64,000 nucleotides of DNA, from the NCBI RefSeq assembly GCF_040807025.1, contig NC_090944.1, positions 112,220,238 through 112,284,237 on the forward strand. The letters run 5' to 3'. The notes beneath the pieces are model-generated. The model saw only the letters and a program-made list of their open reading frames with translations, had not been told where the DNA came from and searched no databases. Source of the stretch: Struthio camelus. Lineage: Eukaryota > Chordata > Aves > Struthioniformes > Struthionidae. Position numbers and translations under genes: made by a program. Positions 25,386-36,110 of this stretch are shown piece by piece. Each line of letters starts with the position of its first letter. The first letter of the stretch is position 1.

Positions 25386-25411
25386 GGCATTAGACATAGG
25401 CATTAGACATA
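25386..25411. repeat. Perfect tandem duplication, 13-bp unit
   Basis: GGCATTAGACATA occurs twice, head to tail, at 25386-25398 and 25399-25411, without mismatch. It is a recent slippage-type duplication in intergenic DNA. Confidence 0.85.
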
Positions 25412-26871
25412 AAATTATCAGATGTAAACCGGTAAAGTCACAGACAAAGAGAAGAATCAGTAGAAAGCAACAAACATTAGAGGAAGCATTGACGTGGAGG
25501 AAACTGGTGCTCTGAAGGAGGCAAGCAAGGCTGCAGTATGCTCATTTCTGTGGCAGCAAGGCTATGTCCATTTTCCAGCCGATGCTGTGACACACATGCA
25601 GCAACGCTGGTGAGAGGAGCATGTGAAAGCTAGCACGCGAAGGCAGCGGGGAGCTGCAGGTGAGGTGGAGCCAGCATTAGAGCAGAGAAACTTACATCTC
25701 TGCTATCTGAGGTGGTAACTCTGGATCCTCCGTTGAACTTCACGGTTCTGAAGATATTTATTCCAATAAGCTAACATGAGCACTGGTTTCTTTTTTACAA
25801 ATGCCTGAAAATAAGGACAAAAAAAAAATCTGTAAGTTCTTTATAGAAAGACTGAATGCTTTTTTTCTCAAGGCCCGACTTTTGTAAGGTTAAAACGGAA
25901 AACCCTTAATATAAATATGCTTGTGAAACTGTATGGCTCCATGTAGCTTGATTCAAGTTCACCGAGATCACTGACAATTTTTTTGTATTAGCTTAAGTGG
26001 ACTTTGGACAGGACCTTCTAAAAACAAAATGTCTGGCACTCTCAGGAGAACAGGTGGATGAATAGATAACTAAGTAAAAAAAATGAACTTACGTGTATTT
26101 ACTGTGGACAGTTGCAAGCAAAATCCCACTATTTTAACCTCATACAGCCTTTGTTACGTGCTGGCATTCTCTGGCACTGACCGCTTGTTATTTATCAGTC
26201 GTAACCCACCAGCACTGCTGTATGAGGAAGAATTGGCTGTGATTGATGCGGACAACATCTCTGGCGCATGGCCTTGCACGAGAATATCCCGGGGAAGTCA
26301 GGGACATTCAATGTGAAAATGGACTCAGGGCTGGCTACTGAGCGTCACCCTCAAATTGTGGTACTTATTTGGAATAAGTGTGTGTGCCTCTTCATCGTCT
26401 CTTACAAAAGAAGGGCAAATTTGCGTAAGAATAATAAGAAAAGCAAAGTTACCGAATATGGCACCACACCCTCTACCTGTGAATGTGATTTTTAAATGTT
26501 TCTCGGATCAGTTAAAAATATCAGGTAAGCAATTAAAGAAATATCGCTTAGTGTTATTTATTAAAAATCAATTAAGACATAAGGAGATTCTTGAATAACT
26601 TATATGAACCAAAAAACGAGGGCTGTGTCTAGCAGACAGGAAGCACACAAGAACAATATTCATGCAAAGAACATTCCTGAGCCATACCATGTTGCCTATT
26701 CACTTAACCTTTTCTGCTTTGCTGCTCTGGAAAGGACTGAGCCTACGTCCAATGAAAATGTGACAGACTTCCATTTAATTCAGCAACAAAACTCTCCTTT
26801 TATTTCACCCATGCTTACCACTATATTTCTGAATAACTCATAAAGTAAAAACTATATAGAATGGAAAACAG

Positions 26872-26893
26872 GCTTTCTAGAAGCTTTCTAGAA
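26872..26893. repeat. Perfect tandem duplication of a near-palindromic 11-mer
   Basis: GCTTTCTAGAA is repeated directly at 26872-26882 and 26883-26893. The second copy with its flank forms the 12-bp perfect palindrome CTTTCTAGAAAG. No function is evident. Confidence 0.8.
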
Positions 26894-27575
26894 AGGATAG
26901 GAAACAATCGCGAGCATTTCCAGTAGCTCTTTTGTGCATTGTTGATTTTCCAACTACTTGCACTAAATTGACTGGCATCAACTGCAGTCTTTTCTTTTGT
27001 TGATGGATTGAGTAAGTTTTGAATTAGGCCATATAGTTTCACTTAAAAACATGATTAAGGATGAAATTTTGATTTCTGTGAAGTCAATGACAAAACTACA
27101 ATCTTATTTAAGTGTTTATGCCTGTTATTGCAAAGATAACCTTCCATCAGGAATTCAATTCAATTTAATTCATACAATTATATTTCTGTGTATGTAATGA
27201 CTAATGCTTCCCATTGCTATTTAAAAGAGATTTCAAAGTCTGTACAGCCATGTTTGCCTGCTTGCTGGAGAGACATATTTCAGAAAAATTTACCAGGACG
27301 CTATATGTCCTAATGGTATTATTTTTGACTTTCACTGTTTAAATTTAGCTCTGGGTTTTTTTCTGCCTTTTTTTTTCCTCTTCCCAAATCTGCCAAGTTA
27401 ATGCTGAGATTGCCATCAGCTGTCAAGATAATCTGACTCTAAATCTGCGAAACACAGACGGAGTTTTGCGTTTCAGACATTGTGTTGTGGACATGCAAAA
27501 AATTAACAGCAAATGAATTTAACGTCCACCTACTAATCTGTGTTAGTTTAATTTATTTCTCTTTCTTTCTTCCAG

Positions 27576-27654
27576 GTGCTTACTTGTGCTGGAAAATCAT
27601 CGTGACTGAGTCTATGCCATGGAGCTGAATATGTAGCAAATGCAACTTTTCTGG
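27576..27654 (+). other. Candidate short exon
   Basis: A good polypyrimidine tract and acceptor (TTTCTCTTTCTTTCTTCCAG, ending at 27575) is followed 79 bases later by a donor-like G|GTATGT after 27654. Stop codons interrupt the forward frames, so if real it is non-coding. The acceptor is strong and the donor moderate. Confidence 0.25.
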
Positions 27655-28434
27655 GTATGTTACTAAGGGAGTAATGATGGTATTCTGCAAGTGAGGTTCT
27701 CAGTCGCTTTCACCGCATGCATGAATAGCTCTATAAGAGGCAGATTCCTTCACAGTCCTCAAACTTCCCCACCCCTATTTCCAATTACAGTTCTAACTGT
27801 AGTTGGTGGCACACATAGTATAGATTAAAATGATATCACAGGGACCTTAGGGTTTCTTATTCGTCTTTCCTTCCTTTTAAGGGGTCATGACTGAAGTCAC
27901 AACTAAATGCTAGGTATAAATTTCCAGTGCCTGTTTGTTTGCTTTTAATATCCCTAGTGATTCTTGCAGTCCTTTCTGTGGCGTTATTCTGCGAGCAAAA
28001 GTGCTCCTCTCTCTCTGCTGGCTGTCGACTCATCAGTTACCTATTTTTTTCATATCTTCTTTCAAAACAGTGGTTCACTCCTCATCGGGCAGTACCAGTC
28101 AGAATCTGTCCGAGAAATATTTTGAAACACGATATAGTTTGTCTTTAACAGCACAATTTTTTTTTTTCATTGGGAACCGCAGTGAGTTAAAGCAAGATGC
28201 TGCATGAAGACATGTGTATGACTTTGTGGAAAGCTATTGCTGGATTCCGGGTTGGATTATGGAGTTTTGAAATAGCACTGCTACCTAGAAAAACTCTGTC
28301 CCATTTCATATTCTAGAGCGCTGTGTCCCTAGTAGTTCACGTTATCTAAGCCCCTTACCTTCTCAGCCCCAAAGACGGTTTCTACAATAAGACAACTAAT
28401 GGTAGTGAGATTGTTATATCACTGTAAAATATAG

Positions 28435-28475
28435 GTGAAGAAAAGGCACTGTAAGTATCAGTGAAGAAAAGGCAC
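28435..28475. repeat. Spaced direct repeat, 15 bp
   Basis: GTGAAGAAAAGGCAC is present at 28435-28449 and again at 28461-28475, separated by 11 bases. It is exact in both copies and is probably a decaying 26-bp tandem duplication. Confidence 0.75.
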
Positions 28476-28564
28476 CAGCTAGTTTTACTCTCTGTTTTTT
28501 TAAGACAGGATCAGACCTGTAAAATACCTACTAATGACTAACTTTACCTCCTTTACCCTTTCAG

Positions 28565-28761
28565 TGTATCTTCAATGCTTTGCTTGCCCCACAAAGTTTA
28601 TGCAAGGGAGATCAAGCACACAGCAGAAATATGCCTTTCTAGCACTAGAGATGAAACACTGGGCTCTTTTCATTGCACATTAGCTTTCTCATTTTGAAAA
28701 TGAAATGGAAGTACAGCACTGAACATTTACTGCTGGACAGCAAAGATGAGGTCAGCCACAG
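28565..28761 (+). other. Candidate non-coding exon with complete splice signals
   Basis: Upstream are a branch-point-like TGACTAAC (about 28536-28543), a pyrimidine tract and CAG ending at 28564. The candidate exon is 197 bp, and a perfect donor CAG|GTAAGT follows 28761. Two forward frames I translated contain stops, so it would be an exon of a non-coding RNA. It has the best combination of acceptor, branch point and donor I found in the spacer. It shares the plus strand with the candidates at 9427, 19762 and 27576. Confidence 0.35.
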
Positions 28762-31700
28762 GTAAGTGGTTTCATACTGAACCCTCCTCAATACCTGTGG
28801 TGAGTACTACAGACGCCTTGTTTTCATCTAGGATATAGGGTGAGATATCAATTTAGTTACCAGTTTTAGTTCAGTTATCAGGCATTTCTCTGCACACCAC
28901 CCTTTCTTTTTCCCTCCTGCCAATCTTGATGTCATTGAAGACAACATCTTAGCTTTTTGTATTCATAAAAAAGCTACTACTTTGACTTTAAAAATAGAGT
29001 AAGGTACATTTGTGGTACATTAATGCATTTATTATGCATTAGTAATGTCCAAGCAGGAACCTAGCGCAGAATAATTAGTGTTCTATAAATTCACAGGCTC
29101 TGTTACTGCACAATATCCCCCTGTATAGTGAAGCCCTAAGCATCAAATCTCCATGAGCTTTTTTCACTACCAGATCTTCTATCTAGACATGCTAAGAACT
29201 CTTTGCTTAGCTTTATTTTATATATTTAGCATTTCCCTAAAGCTCCCATTTCCAAGATTTCCTTTTACATATAGATGTCTTCCAAATCCTTCTGAGTGTA
29301 GATGTAACCCTTAACCTCATTTTAAGGCAGATCTGTCTACAATGACAAAGTGCTATATAGTTATAATAAGACAAACAGATAATATTACCTGGCATGCAAA
29401 CATGTTACCTGGCATACAAGGCTGGGAAGACAATGGTTAGATAAAATCTTTCATTGTGCTTTGCCTTCCTGATGTCATAATCATGCCAATGAATTCCCTG
29501 AAACAGCCACCCTGACAACAACCTAATTTTTATTCTCTTAATCCACTGTAGAAGGTCTGGCTAAACAATAGATTCCTTGTGCTTGCTCCCATGGACAAAT
29601 AAGTGAGACCAATGTGATGTCTGCTATGCCAGTTAATACTGCATTAAAAATCACTGGAACCTGGATCCACCTCTGGTGCATGCAAATCTAAGCATGTTTC
29701 AGCAGCCCATATTGTGCAAGCTAAGCTATGTATTTATTTGTACTTACAATGCAGTTATCATTTTCCCCCGATAGGTTCTTCTTGCCCATAGGTTGTGAAC
29801 ATACGCTCTGTTCAAATTATTATGAAGAACATGTTTTACAAGAAATTTTTCTACGCTAGCAGAATAACTGCAGTTGTTATTTGAATTATGTGATCTGGAG
29901 TTTTGATCTGGATGCACCAGTCATACCACTTACTTCTGTTTTATGACTGATTGGGTGCAATTCTTGGAGCTTTTTTTTGAATGGTCTTATAAATTGTACC
30001 TTTCTATTGTTTTAAGGTCTTGTGTTTGGATTTGTTGAGCTTCCTAGAAAACAAAATAAAATTCTCCTCCTTCCATGCTGGTATCTTTTGGAGAATTCAG
30101 TATTCTCTTCTGTTAGCTCTTGGAAAGTGGTATAATGTGTTCAAACTGAGGGAGCGTTTTCTTTCTTTGCGTGCTCTGCTTGTCAGCATTACATTACCTT
30201 TGACTTTCCATATCTCCAAACTGTTCCTCAAGTAGCTTGCATTCACATTTCAGTGCGCTGCCCTCTTTACAGTTTTAAAGTTGTTATGGGGAGGAGGTAA
30301 CAAGTTGTTCTCTCACAACGATATTTCTGCCTTGTCAGTCACAGTCCTTCATGGCCTTTATACGTAACCTGAAAAAGCTATTATTCTCCCTGAGAGGCAA
30401 TGGTATCAATTATTCATCTTTAGCTCAGTTTCTCTTCCTTTTCCATGTCATCACTGAGTATTTTCAGTTCTAAAATATACTGCAGATGTGAGAGGTGGAC
30501 TTCTGCATAGACAGACTTTCCAGTGCAAGGGGGTCATTTGTGTATCAGCTCTTGGCAGTTATTTGTTTTAGCAGTGCCAGTCTGACATCTGACTTGTTAT
30601 CTAGCAATACCTGTGTAGGACATCATCTTGTCTCATCCTACCCAATTGTCTCTACAAACCCCATTTTTTCTCTTTGAAAATTTCTACAACAGTTGCTTTT
30701 GATAAGCAATCTTGAAAAGATGTATTTCTTGCAGAATGTTTTCAGAAAATGGATCCAAAAAGGATGTGAGCATAATGCAAGCAAATTTAATTACTGTTGG
30801 GAAAGTGCATGTAAGTACAGTTTGTGGCTGTCTTATCCAGAGGAAAATCATATGGATTTAGAAAGAGAGAAAAGGATATGTCTCTCTCCAGTGAGTTTGG
30901 CTAACTCACAGGTATATTAGCTGCAAGTATTTTATATTCCTGTTCAATTTTTAAAAATGATTAGAAACATTCTTCCATGGACAGCAACTGCCACTGCTTC
31001 ACCATTTTGCAGACCATTCAGTTCTGCTGAGGGCAGAAGATGACTGTTTCTGCAGTACCTCCAGGCCTTTTCTCCTCAGAGGAAGCAGTGAGATGGGATG
31101 GCCCCAGGCACATTGCAAGAGCACAGGCAGCAGTGAAGTCTGGTAGATCCTCTCATCGGTACAGCTGCACAGTGGCGCACAGCGGGCAGTGGGACAGAGC
31201 AGTGCTCCTCCCTCCACCTAATAACCCACATAACTAAGGATGTATGCTAGGAGTGCCCATATGCAATTTATCTTCAGGGACATCTGACAGCTCTCCAGCC
31301 TCGAGCTTTGGATTCGCTGACTTTATTTTGCTCATGTACAAAAGCTCAGGTTGAAGGTGTGATTGATTGGAGTTTTTTCCCTAATCTCTGCCAGGGCCAC
31401 AGATAAGATGAAATGGAAGCTGAGATCCAGAGCAATCACGCAACCCACAGAGCTGGACCTCAGGGCACCGAGCCTGGAGTGTCTGCTCTTCAATGCAGCC
31501 ATTTCACAGAGATTTTAGCTCTCTCACAAGAGACATAGAAATAGAGGAAACAGTCCTTATTCCTTTTCTCCACAGCACACACACTTAGGAGCAGGCAGAC
31601 TTTGGCCTGCTGTTTTTCATTATGACTAAACATTTAAAATGTGGTTTGTATTTTCCAGAAAGGGCACGCTGTACACTTAATTTGTGAAAGCGAGGAAGAG

Positions 31701-34700
31701 AGAGTCTTCTAGATTCCTTTTGGTTCAGTGTTTTATATTAATGTGAGAACTGAGGGGGTATTATTCCATGTCCTCCAATGATTATTAGCCAGATATCTGC
31801 GTATATGCTATCTGACACAGTGAATGATTATAAAAAATATTTGTGCTACTCTTTTATTTGTAATGTTGTTATGTATGTGCAGGAGTCTTATTACAATTTC
31901 TTGATAAGAAGGATATATACCTAGAGGAAAAAAGCTGCAATATGTAGATTCTATTTCAGTTCCTAAGCCGAGATATTTTTAGCACCTTCGTTTTTGGAGT
32001 AACTTGTCTCTTAGCTGTATGAAACTTGGAGATACGCAATACGTGCAAAGAATGCAGGAAAAAACTTAATTTTACTTCAACTATGTGTGTGTACTGGGCT
32101 GCATAATACAGAGTGTGTATTGGGAACTGGCTTAGAGTAGAGACTTGGCAGTACGTGGGTGTTCATGGGACAGATAAATGAACAGCTTGTGCTGTAATGG
32201 ACCCTGGTTTGTGCTACAGAATTGTAACAAGACCTCACTTGTCAAGAAGAAAAAAGTCGAGAGAAAAACAGGATATCATAAACCTGATTATTTCCTCATT
32301 TTAAAAGACGTAAATCAGGAGTAAGATTTTTTGATCCATGAAATTTAGATCTAAATTGAAGAAACGGTCCATCCTTGTTTGATAAATGTTTCAAAACTTT
32401 TCACAGAGCGAAGAAAGTATCTCAGCACATGAGACTCATGTTGTTAGGTAGGTCTTGAAGAAGTACAGAAGCATGGACGGAAAATTCATAGATAACATTT
32501 CATCTTTATTTACTGACAGAAGAGCGAACATCTTCCTTCCTTCAGCTGGAGCTGCTGTTGCTTAGTGTTTGGTCCTGCTGCACGGGACAGGGCAGAACCC
32601 CGAACCACCTGGCAGTCACTTCCCGAGAAAAGGATTCTTCCCAAAGAAGAGGCAGAATTCTGGCACGCGAACTAAATGCTCTCTCAGCACAACAGTAACT
32701 GGAACAGGACTAGCCCTATGCATGCAGAACGCACAAGTCAGACCGCAAAAATCATTAGATTGTTTTAAAAATCGTGAGATATAAAAATAACAGATGTGCA
32801 ATTCTTTTTGTTTGCTTTGGATCATTGGAAGTTTTCAAATTCTTTTCAACTTTTCTCTGAAATCCCAAGGGCAAACTCATTTTAAAATGAAACCTAAAGG
32901 ACTCTAGGAACCAGAGCTAAAAAAAAATTCCTCAAGTGGTAAGAGTTAGAAATATTACTCTCAAAATATTACCTGAGTAGCTGAGAAGGACTGGTTTATT
33001 GCAATTGGTGTGAAGAAAGAGGACATCAAATTAATTCCAGAACCTGATACCACTGACTTGATGAGGGAAGGTAAAGAGGGACAATATAACTCACTAATAA
33101 GATACATATGTTTGCAGTGAATCTATTGTAGTGATGGTAGGTTGCCAAAGACTTTAAAAAACCATACATATACACACAAAAGCCCTTCTACAAAAGGAGT
33201 TAAGCTTCTCTCTGCAAATTCTGGAGCTAACAATGAAGACGGTATTTCCTCCTTCCCTAATCTCATAGTGAAGCGGACTAGGGTGTCCACTTGGGTAGGA
33301 AAGCCAAAAATTCAAGATAAAAATATTCCTGGCTTTCCCTCAGTTTTTACCTTACTATTCCGCTTCCATTGAAGGAACTACAGATCCAGGCAGTACTTTT
33401 CATTTCTTCTTCTTTCTTCCTTTGGCTCTTTGTTCTTAAGATTTTACGTGTGCATTCAGGGATGTTGGAGACATATTTCATAACTAGTGGCGAAAGCTCA
33501 TGAACGTTGAGGAAAGAGGCAAAGAAGCACAAGGGCAGATATTGTTGAGGGTATCCGGGGCAGTAGGAAATGTAGGGTTCAAGGAGCAGGATGGACATAC
33601 TAATGTTTCGCTCTGCTGGGAATAACCGATCATGCTTCTCAGGCCACAAGGCTTTGCTGGGTGCTAGCTTGGGTACCTCCACAGGGCTGGATTTCGGCAG
33701 TGCTGGCAGGCCCCATAGGGGCCCTGCCAGAGCCACCGCTCTGGTGTGTGCAAGCAGCCTGAGGACTCTCCGTGGGATCCCAGATCTCCCGCTCAGCCTT
33801 GGGGAGCTTTAGAGAGAGCAGAAAAGAAACATATTTGCACAGCAGGGAGGAGGAGAGAAAGATGAGGAGCGTGGCACTAAAGAAGGAAGAAAATCTAATG
33901 GGGAAAAAGAAAAGCTGGCAGCAGGGAAAGCCAAGTCCGAGTACTAGTCTGTGGGTTGTGTGAATTATCTATTCAATTAAGATAATAGCTTCCAGGGCAG
34001 ATACTGTGGAAGACATCCCATAAGATTCCAAGAGAAATCATTAAAAAATCCAGCTGCAGAGAAGAAAAACAAAATGATACAAAGACAAGAGATCCCATTT
34101 TGTATTCTTTAGCAAACCATGCTCAAGCGTGTGTGATGATTTTCTGTGTCTTCAGTGTTTCTCTTTCCTCTTCTTATAGTCGGTTTTCTGACAACTTTTT
34201 TTGTTGTTGTTTTTGGCTCTTTGTGCATAAATCATCATGCTGTTCTGGCATCTTCTTGTTGACTTCATCTGCGCTAAGAAGTCTCATGCAAAGCAGTTGA
34301 TGGTATGGTGACAATGTCTTAACCATATTTTACATGAATGCTCATATTTCATTGTTTGTAACAGTGCAAGCGCACGATTGCTGGAGACAAATAAAAACTA
34401 CCCTGCTGGAAGGACAGCTAGCAAGATTTATGTTGTATTGTTGCCTGTTATTCCAATAGGAAGTTTTCTTTACTGGTACAAGTATGACCCTTCTGTTGAG
34501 CAATATACTACATGGCCAGACATATGGAGTCTAGGCTTTGTGTCTTCATGGTGCAATACAAAAATATGCTACAATACCTGACATAACTCCAACTGAACCA
34601 GCTCCAGAAATGGGAATAGTTTAGCTGCATCAGCACAGTGGTATGCCCAGGCTAATTAAAATAGGGCAGAGGCTGCACTGATACAGTTATATTGTTCCTG

Positions 34701-35814
34701 AAACTGAGATAATATCTCAGCACAGAGCTGCACTGTGCAATATGGATATACCCTTAAAGACTGATGAGAGATATTTAGATACATCAGTGAAGATTCAGAA
34801 ATAATTACCCATGTAATAGTTTTTATCGTACCTACCTGTTTTAAATATTGGCACAAAACTTAATGATTTCCAGGCTTTCTTCCCAGGTTTTCCCCTACGT
34901 TTCGAGAACTGCTGAAGAAAAACAAAAACCCACAACCCAAAACCTCTCAAAGAGGTAGCTTAGAAAGGTGCTCAGTCAGTTCTGATAAAAATTTTGAATG
35001 GAAACTGTCCAAGCCTCCCACTAAGATCAAACATTGTTGCTTGTTTATTGTTGTTGAAAATGTGACAATTTTCTCAAATTTGACCATTTATTCCAATAAA
35101 TCCATAAAATGACTAGTATTCCTTTTGGTCCCAATATGCTTAAACACCTCTTCTCACAGTCCTTAAATCCACTGTCCTTAATTTTTTCTTTTTGCTTCCC
35201 TTTTCAACTTTTTACAATACTTTGCTCCCAGTGAATATTTTTGTCAGGAACTTCCTTTTTTCTTCTGTTTACTATATTTAGAATGTCAAGGGTTATTTCT
35301 GCAGTTTTTGTGATACTGCTTCTGTCTGAATCTTCCAGCTTTGAGAATTTTACTGATTTTTTTTCTCTTTGGTAGTCATGACTTGCCAGTTATTTTCTGT
35401 TTTCCATCGTATAGAGAATAATCTCATACTCTTCCGTGTCTTATCTGTAAACTATCAGGCCTCCCAGCTGATTTCTTGGTAGCCAGCTCTTTTTCCATAG
35501 AACTGAGGCAAGTGAAATTTCCTGAATATGTTCGGTCAAGACTCCCTCAGTTTCTCAGTTAATCATCTCAGGAAGTGCTGGACCTCTCCTGTGGATCCAC
35601 ATTCTGCTCTCTCAGCAGAACCACCAAGAACTGGCTTCAGGAAAGAAAACATCACAGGTCAAAAGTACTATTACTGGCCATTGTATGACTGCATATGGAA
35701 AGCATTTAAAACAGCCTTTCACCCTTGCAAACTAAAATACCTGTAGAACTTTCCTATTTGCTACATCTGCTGAGAAGCAAAGGGGAGCAGGTCTAATCAG
35801 AGGTTATGTGGTCT
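28762..35814. other. Gene-free spacer, third part
   Basis: No protein-coding gene is recognisable. The stretch is AT-rich with short ORFs of no known family. The only standout structure is the GC-rich hairpin at 33703-33730. Confidence 0.6.
33703..33730. repeat. GC-rich inverted repeat (hairpin)
   Basis: CTGGCAGGCCCC (33703-33714) and GGGGCCCTGCCAG (33718-33730) are reverse complements, apart from one extra base in the right arm, around a 3-base loop ATA. The result is a 12-bp, mostly G:C stem with one bulge. It stands out from AT-rich surroundings but is too short for a microRNA precursor, and no U-run follows it. Function unknown. Confidence 0.7.
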
Positions 35815-36110
35815 CACTCCATATCCTCCCATGGACAGTGGCCAATAGCAGATGCTGGGGAAGAGCTTAAGGACTTCCCTAGAAAATCTCCTCTACCTCC
35901 AGCAATTTGTGGCTCCAACTCTTCCAGCCCCAGAAGCTGTGCTTTTAACAGCCCACAGGTGATTTTCTTCTATATGTTAGTGGATACCCACTTTTTGAGA
36001 CGATGTAAATTTTTAGCATCTGCAGTGTCCTGTGAAAAGGAGTTCCACAGGTTAACAATGCACAGTGTGAAGAGCTTATGTATAGCAGAGCTGAAAATTT
36101 GCCAGTCAGT
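35815..36110 (-). mobile_element. Old CR1/L3-like interspersed repeat remnant
   Basis: The plus strand holds diverged blocks in the order seen in reverse-complement copies of ancient amniote CR1/L3-type repeats. First 'gacagtggccaatagcagat' (about 35833-35852), then 'gatgtaaatttttagcatct' (about 36002-36021). Then come 'aaaaggagttccacaggtta' (about 36036-36055) and 'caatgcacagtgtgaagagc'. The last two resemble the remembered 'gagttccacaggttaactatgcgctgtgtgaagaag' block. No coding capacity remains. The class assignment is from memory; edges are approximate. Confidence 0.5.

Larger units (their letters stand above)
20009..27575. other. Gene-free spacer, second part
   Basis: AT-rich sequence with no recognisable coding region. 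It includes a very AT-rich patch at about 23690-23830, a MIR-like remnant at about 24105, and two short tandem duplications (25386-25411 and 26872-26893). The remaining ORFs are under 125 codons, with no familiar motif. Confidence 0.6.
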
